Positions 1 through 7,965 of a stretch of 13,519 nucleotides of DNA are shown in pieces (position 1 is the stretch's first letter; the number at the start of each line of letters is the position of its first letter). Origin of the DNA: an uncultured Collinsella sp. (GTDB lineage Bacteria > Actinomycetota > Coriobacteriia > Coriobacteriales > Coriobacteriaceae); assembly GCA_900545075.1 (NCBI GenBank), contig UQXT01000058.1, positions 1 to 13,519 on the forward strand. The letters are read 5' to 3'. Under the pieces are notes generated by a model, which made no database searches, had not been told where the DNA came from, and saw only the letters and a list, made by a program, of their open reading frames with translations. A program made the position numbers and the translations under genes.

Positions 1-596
1 ACCGTCACTGTTACGTAGCTGGACTCCTGCGAGCCGCTCTGGCCGCCCGAGGAGGCGTTTCCACCATTAGAGCTGGAGGCTCCATCAGACGACTGGCCGC
101 CGCCCGAAGAAGCACCGCCAGACACATTGGAAGTATCGCCGGCTCCCGTATTCTGGGCAGCGGATTTATCGCCAGACTTCTTGCCGTCCTGACCATCGGA
201 CTTCTTGCTATCCGAGCTTTTATCCGATTCCTTGTTTGAAGACTCGGAATCGTCCTTGGACTCGTCTTTTGCATCATTCGATGACTTGGAGTCCTCGGAG
301 CTGGCCTCGCCCGAAGTCGTAGTCGAGCCAGACGCCTTGGTGTCCTCGGTGACGACGCTCTCCCCCGTCACGGTCTGAATGATCCAGTCGATGGACCAGG
401 CACCGCTTGTAGAAGGATGGACGAAACCCAGCGAGACGACAATCAACACGATGCAGGCGGCTGTCAGAACGCCAACAAACGCCTTGCGCCGAGGGGCGGG
501 CGCCGCCGAAGCGGCGCCCTTTTGCTTAGCATCGTCGAACTGAATGAACGACGAGTCGGGCTGCTTGGACTTGGCGTCCTGAGGCTTATTGGACAC
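1..596 (-). CDS. Membrane-anchored surface protein with long Ser/Lys/Asp/Gly linker (3' end outside window)
   Basis: Only the first 198 codons are present; the C-terminal part lies beyond position 1. Residues 1-36 are polar and probably cytoplasmic, ending in the basic PRRK. Residues 39-60 form one hydrophobic segment (AFVGVLTAACIVLIVVSLGF), best read as an uncleaved signal anchor with the rest outside the cell. About 110 residues of low-complexity Ser/Lys/Asp/Glu then Gly/Ser follow, resembling the linker of the upstream giant protein. The last visible residues (SSYVTVT) look like the first strand of a folded domain. A DUF4430 domain is my guess from context, not something seen. I chose GTG at 596 because AGGTGA (607-602) gives a good Shine-Dalgarno; an in-frame GTG at 605 lacks one. 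The ribosome binding site overlaps the stop of the upstream gene, so the two are probably cotranscribed, translationally coupled and under the same B12 riboswitch. Confidence 0.8.
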   Translation of the reverse strand, partial: MSNKPQDAKSKQPDSSFIQFDDAKQKGAASAAPAPRRKAFVGVLTAACIVLIVVSLGFVHPSTSGAWSIDWIIQTVTGESVVTEDTKASGSTTTSGEASSEDSKSSNDAKDESKDDSESSNKESDKSSDSKKSDGQDGKKSGDKSAAQNTGAGDTSNVSGGASSGGGQSSDGASSSNGGNASSGGQSGSQESSYVTVT

Positions 597-605
597 AGCC
601 CTCAC

Positions 606-3600
606 CTACCGACGTTTGGTGAACACGAACACGCCGACGATGGCGAGACCGATGACGCCGGCCGCAACACCAACGACGGCAAGCGGATTGAAGCCAGACT
701 GCTGCACAGGAGCCTCAGCGGACTTCTTAGCGGTAGTCGCGGCAGCCGAGCCCGTATCAGACTTGCCAGACTTGCCGGACTTCTTGTCAGACTTCTTGTC
801 CTTCTTGCCGGAGTCCTTGTCCTTCTTATCGGAATCCCTCTTGGAATCCTTACCGTCCTTGGTCTCAGTCGTGGAGACCGGCTTCTGACCCGGAGCAACG
901 GCACCGCCAGACTGTTGACCGTTCGTGCCGTTGCCGGAGTTACCGCCATTGCCATTGGAGCCGCCATTGCCGCCAGAACCGCCGTTGTTGTCAGTGGCCT
1001 TCTTGGTCCACTTAGCATACAGCGTCATATCAGCCGTCACCGCAGCGTCAAATTTGTACGCCTTCGTGCAAGCCTCATCGGTATACCAGCCAGCGAAGGT
1101 ATACCCTTCGCGCGTCGGATCGGCAGGCTTAGTGACAGAGCCGTTGGCAGCCGTGGTCTGGAAATCGACCTTGGATCCCTCGCCAGTGTTAAACGAGATC
1201 TTCATGCCGGCGTTCAGCTTAAACAACGCGCCAGAATCGTTGATGTAGTACAGGTTGCCCTTGGCATCGCACGCGATCGGCGAGTCGCAACAGTTATAGT
1301 GCCCCGTCGCGCTAAACACACCAGATGCCTCGGTATCGCCCAGCTTGTAGCGATAAACGCCTCCGCCTGAGGTGTAGTTAACGAAATCAGAGGTCTCGCC
1401 GTAGTTAACCGTAAAGTACACATACGTACCATCCGCCTGGGCACTCACCAGCGGAGCGCCCTTAATGCCACCAAGAATGCCAGCCGTCAGCTGGGAGCCG
1501 TCTGCCGTCGTGATCAGCGTCGTAGCAAAGTCGTTGTTCAGTTCGATGATAGCGAGCGCCGCGCTGCCATTGGCTTCGCCGCCGACAATCAGCTTGCCGT
1601 CATGCATCGTAGGCGCGCACGCGCAGCCGGTAAGGCCAAGGTCAACCACGCGCTCCTCAGTAATGCGCGAAGCGGCATCCGCATCGCGTGAGTCGCCATC
1701 AGAAATCGCCAACACGTGCAGTTTGCCGTCGCGCGAGATTAGATAGGCATGGCTACCGTCAGCCGAAAGCACACAGCTTGAGTTGACAACAGCACCGACC
1801 GAAACACTTCCGAGCACATCGCCCGAAGACTTGCTGAGCATCTCGACGGTACCGGCACTGGTGGGGACCAAGACATAGTCATCGCCCACCGTCGCGCCCG
1901 TCCAGTAATAACCCTCGTCGGCATTGACATGCTGCCAAGAAACAGCGCCGGTCAGGATGTTAATACGCGTCAGATGACCGTTATTGTACGTACCCTTTCC
2001 ATAGTCGACATCAACGGTGCCGACATAGAGGTAATTGCCATCAACCGTCAGCTGAGAATTCGACTGAGCAGTCCTGCTCACGGAGTCAGTGACCCAAACC
2101 GTTGTGAGCGCGTCAGCCGTCAGGGCCTGGACCGCACCGCCATCAAGCGGAACGATAACCAAACCGTTCGCATAAATCGGGCGCGAGGTGTAACCGACCG
2201 CAGTCTTAAGATTCGACTCGGCAAGGACCTTGCCCGACTCGGCGTCAATCTTTAGCAAACGCTTGTTGACGGCAAGATACACGTTGCCGTTCACGACAAT
2301 AGGTTCACTCGCGTTGGGATACGCCGAACCAGAATACGCCTTCCAATCGAACGTCCAAGAGCTCGCTAGCGCACCCGTAGGCGTCGAAACGTTCTCGACC
2401 ACCGCATTGGACTTGCCATCCCAATCGGACTTCCAATCGGTCGGACGCGGGGCGCTCGGATCGACTACGACCTCGTCGGGATTAGGCACCGTATCGCCAG
2501 CAGCATAAGCCCAGACAATCTCGTCACCCGACTTGAGCACGTAGTCACTGTCAAGCTGATTTGCGGGAACACCGTTAACAAAGAACGACCAGGAGCCCGT
2601 CAGTTTGGTGCCATCAAGCGGGGACACGAGACTATGGACATTCCAATAGCCCCCATCATTGAGCATCACGGACTCAATGCCCAAAGCATCAAAGTAGGCG
2701 GCAGTGGCGTCCTTGATCGTCGTGCCCCCAACAAACACCTGCGTCGAAGGATCGGTCCAGCGCTGTGCCTTATCGCCCTTCTTGCCGATGATCTCCATCG
2801 AGACAGCAACCTGACCGGGCATGGTGCCATCGGAACCATAGACCCAGGTAATCTCATCGCCGGTCTTGAGCGTGTAGTTGCCTGCGCCGACATTGGCCAT
2901 CTTGCCGTTAACGAAGAACTGCCAGGACTTCCAGGTGCTTTCGTTAACCCGTACGGTTGAAAGCGTCACGTTCTTATTGAACGGGGAAGTCAGCGAATTG
3001 AGGAACCAACCATACGAACCGGTTTGGACGTCGGCGCCAATACCGGCCTGCTTAAAGACCTGCTCGGAAAGATCGGCGGCCGTTGAGCCCTCTTCCACCA
3101 GCGCGGTCGTAGGCTGCGCCCACGTCTGCTGAGCACCCGAAGCGTCCTGACCGATAACGGTGCAGCTTACCGAAAGCTGGTCGGTGGGTGCAGCGTCGCC
3201 GTACTTCGAGTAGCACCAGACGACAGAGTCGCCTGCTTCGAGAGTGTATTTGCCAGCGCCAACCGACGCCGCAACACCATTGATAAACAGCTGCCAATAG
3301 GCACCCGTGGCGGAATCATACGCAAGAGTACGATCAGCGTCGAAAGGCGACGTAATGGAGTTGAGCACCCAGCCCCAAGAACCATTGGGGTCGTAGTCGG
3401 CCTTGAGACCGGCCTGCTTAAAGAGCTCTTCGGAAAGATCGGCGGCAGTCGAGCCGTTCTTGAGCGTGTACCGCGTCGCGGCGGCCCACGTCTGCTGCTT
3501 GCCCTTGGAATCGACGCCGATAACTGTGCACGTCGCCGTAACCTCGGGATCGTTTTGACCACTCGTACCCACGACCGTCAACGTTGCCGAGACATCCTGG

Positions 3601-4496
3601 TTGGCAAGCTTGGCATACGTGGCATTGTCGGGATAGCGCTTAGCATAGCGAGCGTACTTCTCGCTCGTCAGGCGGGAGGAAACGACAACCTTCGTGTTGT
3701 ACTGCGGCTGCGTGACCTTGAGGTTCTCTGCGGAGACAATAGAGCTGTTGCTCGACTTAAACAGACGCCAATCCTGCCCGGACATCGCGTCATAGCCAGG
3801 CAGATCCACCGGAACAATACCAAGGGACGTCGAATCGGTCGTCGCCTTGTCGTAGCTCCAAGCAAGGTTGCCGTCGGCATCAAGATAGGCCTTCTGGAAC
3901 GCGTGCATGTCCGCCGAAACGGCATTGGCTTCCTGGCCATTCAGAATGGCGTCAGCATAGCCGGACTTCGCCTTTTCCATAAGAGAAAGCTCGGCATCGA
4001 GCTCGCCCTGGTCCTGCGGAGCAATCGCAAAGTCAAGGGTCTTGCTTGCCGTGACCTCGGCGTTGGACTTATCGGTCACCGTAAGGGTGATCTTGGTCTT
4101 CGCCGCCTCGGCGCCAGGCAGCGGCTGGTAGACCGTGCCCTTGTAGCCGTTAAACGTGATGTCATCGGTGCTGGCGGAGTACTCGACCTTGTAGTACTTG
4201 CCGTCGATATTAAGCGTACTCGTGCGCGGCATCTGCAGATCGGCGGTCAGGCCATCCTTGTTAGCGACCGCGTCGGTGCCGGAGTACTTGATATTATCGT
4301 AGGTAAAGGCCGCATCGACCTTCTCCTGCAGCGCCTTCTTGTCGGCGGCGACCTTCTCGGGATCACCCTTGACGGTCACGGTGAAGTCGTGCGCGCCCTT
4401 AACGTCAGACGGGCCACCGCTCACAAACGAAACGGTCGCGGTCAGCGTTACGGTGCGATCGCTCGAAAAGCGCGTCACCTTGCTGGTGTAGTCGTC
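606..4496 (-). CDS. C-terminal part of frameshifted giant surface protein: three DUF4430 domains, PQQ-like propeller, InlB B-repeat, membrane anchor
   Basis: This is the second half of one gene whose first half ends at 4475 in another frame. If the frame is repaired it supplies residues 1127-2422. In order: the end of an atypical bacterial Ig domain (to about 4430); a long helical and strand region; three DUF4430 (transcobalamin C-terminal-like) domains at about 3555-3190, 3175-2830 and 2812-2490, each with a W-x-(L/F)-F-(I/V)-NG strand and a Y-x-L-(E/K)-(A/T/S)-GD-x-(V/I)-x-W turn; a PQQ-type beta-propeller at about 2370-1215; an InlB B-repeat at 1205-1005 (SFNTGEG, GYTFAGWYTDEA, TLYAKWT); a Gly/Asn then Lys/Asp/Ser linker; and a hydrophobic anchor ending FTKRR. 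No LPXTG sorting signal is visible. DUF4430 resembles the B12-contacting C-terminal domain of transcobalamin; corrinoid binding here is inferred from that and from the riboswitch. The frame stays open to ATG 4541, but that ATG has no ribosome binding site and the extra residues are out-of-frame noise. Confidence 0.88.
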   Translation of the reverse strand, partial: DDYTSKVTRFSSDRTVTLTATVSFVSGGPSDVKGAHDFTVTVKGDPEKVAADKKALQEKVDAAFTYDNIKYSGTDAVANKDGLTADLQMPRTSTLNIDGKYYKVEYSASTDDITFNGYKGTVYQPLPGAEAAKTKITLTVTDKSNAEVTASKTLDFAIAPQDQGELDAELSLMEKAKSGYADAILNGQEANAVSADMHAFQKAYLDADGNLAWSYDKATTDSTSLGIVPVDLPGYDAMSGQDWRLFKSSNSSIVSAENLKVTQPQYNTKVVVSSRLTSEKYARYAKRYPDNATYAKLANQDVSATLTVVGTSGQNDPEVTATCTVIGVDSKGKQQTWAAATRYTLKNGSTAADLSEELFKQAGLKADYDPNGSWGWVLNSITSPFDADRTLAYDSATGAYWQLFINGVAASVGAGKYTLEAGDSVVWCYSKYGDAAPTDQLSVSCTVIGQDASGAQQTWAQPTTALVEEGSTAADLSEQVFKQAGIGADVQTGSYGWFLNSLTSPFNKNVTLSTVRVNESTWKSWQFFVNGKMANVGAGNYTLKTGDEITWVYGSDGTMPGQVAVSMEIIGKKGDKAQRWTDPSTQVFVGGTTIKDATAAYFDALGIESVMLNDGGYWNVHSLVSPLDGTKLTGSWSFFVNGVPANQLDSDYVLKSGDEIVWAYAAGDTVPNPDEVVVDPSAPRPTDWKSDWDGKSNAVVENVSTPTGALASSWTFDWKAYSGSAYPNASEPIVVNGNVYLAVNKRLLKIDAESGKVLAESNLKTAVGYTSRPIYANGLVIVPLDGGAVQALTADALTTVWVTDSVSRTAQSNSQLTVDGNYLYVGTVDVDYGKGTYNNGHLTRINILTGAVSWQHVNADEGYYWTGATVGDDYVLVPTSAGTVEMLSKSSGDVLGSVSVGAVVNSSCVLSADGSHAYLISRDGKLHVLAISDGDSRDADAASRITEERVVDLGLTGCACAPTMHDGKLIVGGEANGSAALAIIELNNDFATTLITTADGSQLTAGILGGIKGAPLVSAQADGTYVYFTVNYGETSDFVNYTSGGGVYRYKLGDTEASGVFSATGHYNCCDSPIACDAKGNLYYINDSGALFKLNAGMKISFNTGEGSKVDFQTTAANGSVTKPADPTREGYTFAGWYTDEACTKAYKFDAAVTADMTLYAKWTKKATDNNGGSGGNGGSNGNGGNSGNGTNGQQSGGAVAPGQKPVSTTETKDGKDSKRDSDKKDKDSGKKDKKSDKKSGKSGKSDTGSAAATTAKKSAEAPVQQSGFNPLAVVGVAAGVIGLAIVGVFVFTKRR

Positions 4497-7400
4497 CCAT
4501 AACCGGACGGCCAAATGACATCGCCGTCGGAGCTCTTCCATTCAACCTCGAACTTGCTCTTGGAGCCTGCGCGGTACGGAAGCGTGAGATTCGACATGAC
4601 GGACTCGGCCGAATCGCCCGAAGCGTAGCCTATGGCAATTTGCTCGGCAGCATCGTCGAGCATCTGCTGAACGCGGGCTTCGTCCCAAGCAACCTGCACC
4701 GACTTACTGGGCTGGTAATACTCGGTCTTGCCATCGCGCGACAGCTCAAACACGACCTCGGCGCTACGCAGACCGTCGATGTTGTAACCGGCGTAGTCGT
4801 TGGGGTCGATGTAGAAGAAGGTCACATCGCCGTTGGTCTTATCCTGGGCGTCGGAGATACCGACCGTGGCCTTGTCATCCTCTGCATTAAAGGCAACGCC
4901 GCCCTCGGAGACCTTGACGTCAATATCGGTAAATCCCAGATCGGCAAGCTGCGCCTTCAGCGCGTCATTGACGTTGCCGCCCTTAGCGCTGTAATCAACG
5001 GCAATCTGTTTATTGGCATCGTTGAGCTTTTGGACTGCGGCCTCAAGAGAGCCTGCGGCGATCACGGGATTGGCAGAGACAAGCTCGACCGTCGAGCTGC
5101 CGCTCTTGGCGACAGCTTTCAGATACTTGCCAGCAGCAGATGCCGAGACCGTCGCCTCGGCGCCCGACATACCGGACAGAAGCGTCCAGTCGGCCGCGGG
5201 AGCCTTCGCGTCGTCGGCCGCATACCAGGCAACAGTCGCCTGACCGGTGACGTCGATACCGTTGGTGGCCGAACCGTCGGCGCGCTTGGCCTGCGCCGTC
5301 GCCTTAACGCTATCGCCCGAGACGAGATGGGTCGAATCGCTATTGATCTGCGGCGTAGTGGTCACGCGCAGCAGGTTATACTCCCCCGCTGCGGTAACGC
5401 TATCGGACGAAACCCACTCAACGGTGTTGTCGAGGGCGCTCGCCGTAACTTTGATGCGCTTGCCAACAAGCGCGTCCGAAATAGTCAGGCTGCCATCGGT
5501 CGTATCGATGCCGTCGGTAAGCTCGGTCCAATCGGCATCGCCCTCGCCCTTGGCATACCACGCCATGGTGAGCTCGGCATCGTCGGGCACGTCCTTGGTC
5601 GAGCCCGACCAGCTGCCCGGCACCTGCACACTCGGCGTGATCTTTGAACCCACGCTCAGCGTAACGTTCTTATCGGCAAGCTCAATGCCTGCCAGCTTGT
5701 ACTGACCCTTAAGCGTCACGGGGCCGAGCGGGGCAACAGTCTGGCCGTATGAGCTCTTCTTCTGCGTGCTGAAAACGGTATTTTCGCTCGTCACCTTCAC
5801 GCGCAGATACTTGCCGGCATAGGCAGCGTCAACGGTATAGGTGGCCTCGGTGGCACCGGGGATATCGGTGTAAGCGGAGTCGGAGCTCGAGCTGCTATTT
5901 GCATACTGCCACTGGTAGGCCACATTATCGGTGCGGTCGATATAGCTGTAGCGCGAACCGTCCTTTTTGCGCACCTTAGTCTTGAGCTTATCGCCAACGT
6001 GCACGCCGTTGGTGGCAGGAGAGCCCTCGAACTGCACGTCGTAAAGCTCAACTTGGCCAGCGATGGAGACAGGACCCGCCGCATAATAGCCGTTAGGCCT
6101 CTGCTCACCGTAACCGCCGTTGGCCTTGGCCACGACGTAGTAGCCCTTGAGGGCGGCAGTCACTGTCAGGGTGTTGCCAGTCTCACCCTCGATAGGCGTG
6201 TTGCACGAGCTTGCGGTGTTCGAGGTGCCCTTATACCACTGCCACGTGACATGTGAATCGGTGGTAACGTCGGTGGAACCCGCCTTGGCGGTCGCCGTAA
6301 TCGTGGAACCAACCTCGACTTTGCCCGAAGCCGGGCTCATAGTCACGCTCGTAACATGAATTGAACCGGCGGCTGCAACGAGAGCGCCCGTCGAGTTGGT
6401 CTTGCTCGAAGAGCCGATCTTCGAAGACACCTTGCACTTGAGGTACTTGCCGCCCAAAGCATCGGTTAGCTCGAGGGTCTCACCCGTGGCACCCGCAATG
6501 TCGGTATACGTGCCACTCCTGGTGTCAGAGCACTGCCACTGATAGTTGAGCTTGCTCGCGTCGATAAACGTCGAGGCGCCCTTCTCCTTGGCGCGAGCCT
6601 GGGCGGTATCGCCAACCGCGAACACGGAGTTGTTGGTCTTGGGATTGATGAGCGAAACCGCGTCGACGTCCACTGCACCGGCCTGTTTGACCTTGCTGGA
6701 AGTGGTCTTGTTCACCGTGTTGACGCCAGCGTTGGCCTCGACCCTGATGTACTTGCCCTCAAGGTCGTCGCCCACCACGAGCGTAGCGCCCGTCTCGCCC
6801 TCGATCTTGGTAAAGCCCGAGTACTGCGAGGTGGATGCTAACCATGTATAGGTAACCTTGGCGTCGGAGCCCGCGGGGCTCGACCAATCCTTGTACGGCG
6901 TCGCCGTAAGGGCATCGCCTATGCTCGGCCTGTCGCTATTCAGCTTGACGCTGTAAAGCTCCATTTGGCCGGCGCCCAGCACGGGGCCAGGAATGTCCTT
7001 GGCGTTAATGCCCGAGCCGTACGAAACCGAGGGGCCGTAGTAATCCTTGCCATCCGCAGTCACCTTGCAGATGAAGTACTCGCCCTCCATGGCATCGGTA
7101 ACGGTGAGCGATTGCTCGTTGCCTACGACCTCAGTGTAATCGGCGACGTTGCTGCTCGCTTTAACCGTGCCGGCAAGCCAAGTGTAGGTCCAGGTGCCGA
7201 GGTTGGCAACGGACTGAGTTTCAGTGGTGGGGTCACCCCAAGCGTCCTCGGTCTCCACCTCATCGTACATATTGGCCCAAAGCGTCTCGCCAGCCTTGAG
7301 CGCGCCCGACTTCGTGGAATACGAGTTGTCCTTATCCTTGGTGTCCTGGATAAAGACCTTGGCCTCGCTGGAAAGCGTCGTGGCAGAAGCGGCGGCAACG

Positions 7401-7873
7401 GCGTTCTTCTGCTCCGAAGCAGCAGGCATCGCAGCAGAGCTCTCGGACTCAGTCGCGTTGTCTGCGGCGGTGTCAGCACCATTCGCGGCGCTCGCAGTTG
7501 CGCCCTGATCTGCGTCGGCGCCATCGGCAGCAGCGCTCGCTGGCGCACCGTTCGCACCGGTATCGGCGGCAACAGTGCCATCGTCGGCCGCCGCGCCCTC
7601 GCCGCCCGTTGCGGCCTGAACCACAGCCTCGGCAATGCCCTCGGCGCCCTCGGCCCAAAGTTGCGCCGGCGTGGTGCCAAAAGCCATGGCAAAAGCCAGG
7701 AACGCCACCAGACCGCGCTTGGCTACGCCACGGGCAATCGCTCCATGGCGACGCCACGAGGCGCGCTGGCACTCGTCCTCAAACATATCCATTTGTCTCC
7801 TATTGTCTGAACTTGGAGCATTGCCCAGCGGCTGCCCCACGTCATCGCGCACATTGCGCTCGAGTACCCCCAT
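4475..7873 (-). CDS. N-terminal part of frameshifted giant surface protein: signal peptide and tandem Ig-like repeats
   Basis: This is the 5' half of the giant exported protein; as sequenced it stops after 1132 residues at TGA 4477-4475. Residues 1-53 are polar with basic residues near the end. Residues 54-74 (GLVAFLAFAMAFGTTPAQLWA) are a signal-peptide core with likely cleavage after LWA. An Ala/Asp/Gly-rich spacer runs to about 165. About seven Ig-like repeats of 90-130 residues follow (residues about 168-936, DNA 7370-5065). Each carries a W at the core strand (YTW, YQWQ, WQWY, AWY), then an I-x-G-x-T-x-x-T-L-x-V segment and a G-K-Y-(L/I) strand, and most end in Ala/Gly. Next comes a helical segment (LNDANKQIAVDY) and the first half of an atypical bacterial Ig domain (VEWKSSDGDVIWPSG). 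The start at 7873 is chosen for AAGGAGGA spaced 5 bases upstream; 7792 is an in-frame alternative. It lies directly downstream of a B12 riboswitch. Confidence 0.88.
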   Translation of the reverse strand: MGVLERNVRDDVGQPLGNAPSSDNRRQMDMFEDECQRASWRRHGAIARGVAKRGLVAFLAFAMAFGTTPAQLWAEGAEGIAEAVVQAATGGEGAAADDGTVAADTGANGAPASAAADGADADQGATASAANGADTAADNATESESSAAMPAASEQKNAVAAASATTLSSEAKVFIQDTKDKDNSYSTKSGALKAGETLWANMYDEVETEDAWGDPTTETQSVANLGTWTYTWLAGTVKASSNVADYTEVVGNEQSLTVTDAMEGEYFICKVTADGKDYYGPSVSYGSGINAKDIPGPVLGAGQMELYSVKLNSDRPSIGDALTATPYKDWSSPAGSDAKVTYTWLASTSQYSGFTKIEGETGATLVVGDDLEGKYIRVEANAGVNTVNKTTSSKVKQAGAVDVDAVSLINPKTNNSVFAVGDTAQARAKEKGASTFIDASKLNYQWQCSDTRSGTYTDIAGATGETLELTDALGGKYLKCKVSSKIGSSSKTNSTGALVAAAGSIHVTSVTMSPASGKVEVGSTITATAKAGSTDVTTDSHVTWQWYKGTSNTASSCNTPIEGETGNTLTVTAALKGYYVVAKANGGYGEQRPNGYYAAGPVSIAGQVELYDVQFEGSPATNGVHVGDKLKTKVRKKDGSRYSYIDRTDNVAYQWQYANSSSSSDSAYTDIPGATEATYTVDAAYAGKYLRVKVTSENTVFSTQKKSSYGQTVAPLGPVTLKGQYKLAGIELADKNVTLSVGSKITPSVQVPGSWSGSTKDVPDDAELTMAWYAKGEGDADWTELTDGIDTTDGSLTISDALVGKRIKVTASALDNTVEWVSSDSVTAAGEYNLLRVTTTPQINSDSTHLVSGDSVKATAQAKRADGSATNGIDVTGQATVAWYAADDAKAPAADWTLLSGMSGAEATVSASAAGKYLKAVAKSGSSTVELVSANPVIAAGSLEAAVQKLNDANKQIAVDYSAKGGNVNDALKAQLADLGFTDIDVKVSEGGVAFNAEDDKATVGISDAQDKTNGDVTFFYIDPNDYAGYNIDGLRSAEVVFELSRDGKTEYYQPSKSVQVAWDEARVQQMLDDAAEQIAIGYASGDSAESVMSNLTLPYRAGSKSKFEVEWKSSDGDVIWPSGYGTTTPAR
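4496..4498 (-). other. Frameshift site joining the two halves of the giant surface gene
   Basis: Reading minus, the upstream frame goes TAT GGG ACG ACT and reaches TGA at 4477-4475. One extra G in the GGG triplet would give TAT GGG GAC GAC TAC, that is SGYGDDYTSK. The joined stretch VEWKSSDGDVIW ... SKVTRFSSDRTVTLTATV reads as one continuous atypical bacterial Ig domain (W-x-SS, then I, then VTR-x-x-x-D-x-x-VTLTAT). The two open frames overlap by 67 bases. The triplet is not a classical slippery heptamer and no obvious stimulator hairpin was seen, so a lost G (real or a base-calling error) is more likely than programmed frameshifting. Confidence 0.85.
7796..7801 (-). promoter_or_regulatory. 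Second, internal in-frame ribosome binding site of the giant surface gene
   Basis: AGGAGA (7801-7796) lies 3 bases before ATG 7792 and 9 bases before ATG 7786, both in frame with the start at 7873. Starting here gives a more ordinary signal-peptide n-region of 26 residues (MDMFEDECQRASWRR...). It is weaker and more closely spaced than the site at 7886-7879, so it may be a secondary start. Confidence 0.4.
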
Positions 7874-7878
7874 CGGGG

Positions 7879-7886
7879 TCCTCCTT
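7879..7886 (-). promoter_or_regulatory. Strong ribosome binding site of the giant surface gene
   Basis: AAGGAGGA is separated by CCCCG from ATG 7873-7871, a near-perfect Shine-Dalgarno arrangement that decides the start. A second GGAGG lies just upstream in the leader. A CCTCC run at 7945-7941, between the riboswitch and these purines, could pair with either copy, so B12 control may work by hiding this site. The pairing is a reading of the sequence and was not folded. Confidence 0.65.
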
Positions 7887-7965
7887 CCCTCCAGAGCCCA
7901 ACGCGTACCGGCGGCATGCGCCGCGGCCGCGTGCAAGATGGGAGGCGATCCGACTTAACCTTAAC

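Noticed and set aside
724..1000. Tandem DNA repeat in the Lys/Asp/Ser and Gly/Asn tract
   Set aside because: Low-complexity coding sequence for a linker; the repeats are irregular at the DNA level.
4490..4505. Programmed -1 ribosomal frameshift
   Set aside because: The site (TTATGGGAC) is not an X-XXY-YYZ slippery heptamer and no obvious pseudoknot or hairpin follows at the expected distance.
4497..4541. ATG 4541 as a true start for a separate 1311-residue protein
   Set aside because: There is no ribosome binding site, the first 15 residues are the wrong frame of the Ig domain encoded by the upstream half, and there would be no signal peptide.
3555..5647. Plus-strand open frames of more than 300 codons (3555-4502, 4640-5647), similarly 417-1370, 6965-7810, 7498-8532 and 12438-13202
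   Set aside because: They lie opposite recognised minus-strand genes, cross domain and gene boundaries, and show Arg/Leu/Val-rich low-information protein sequence.
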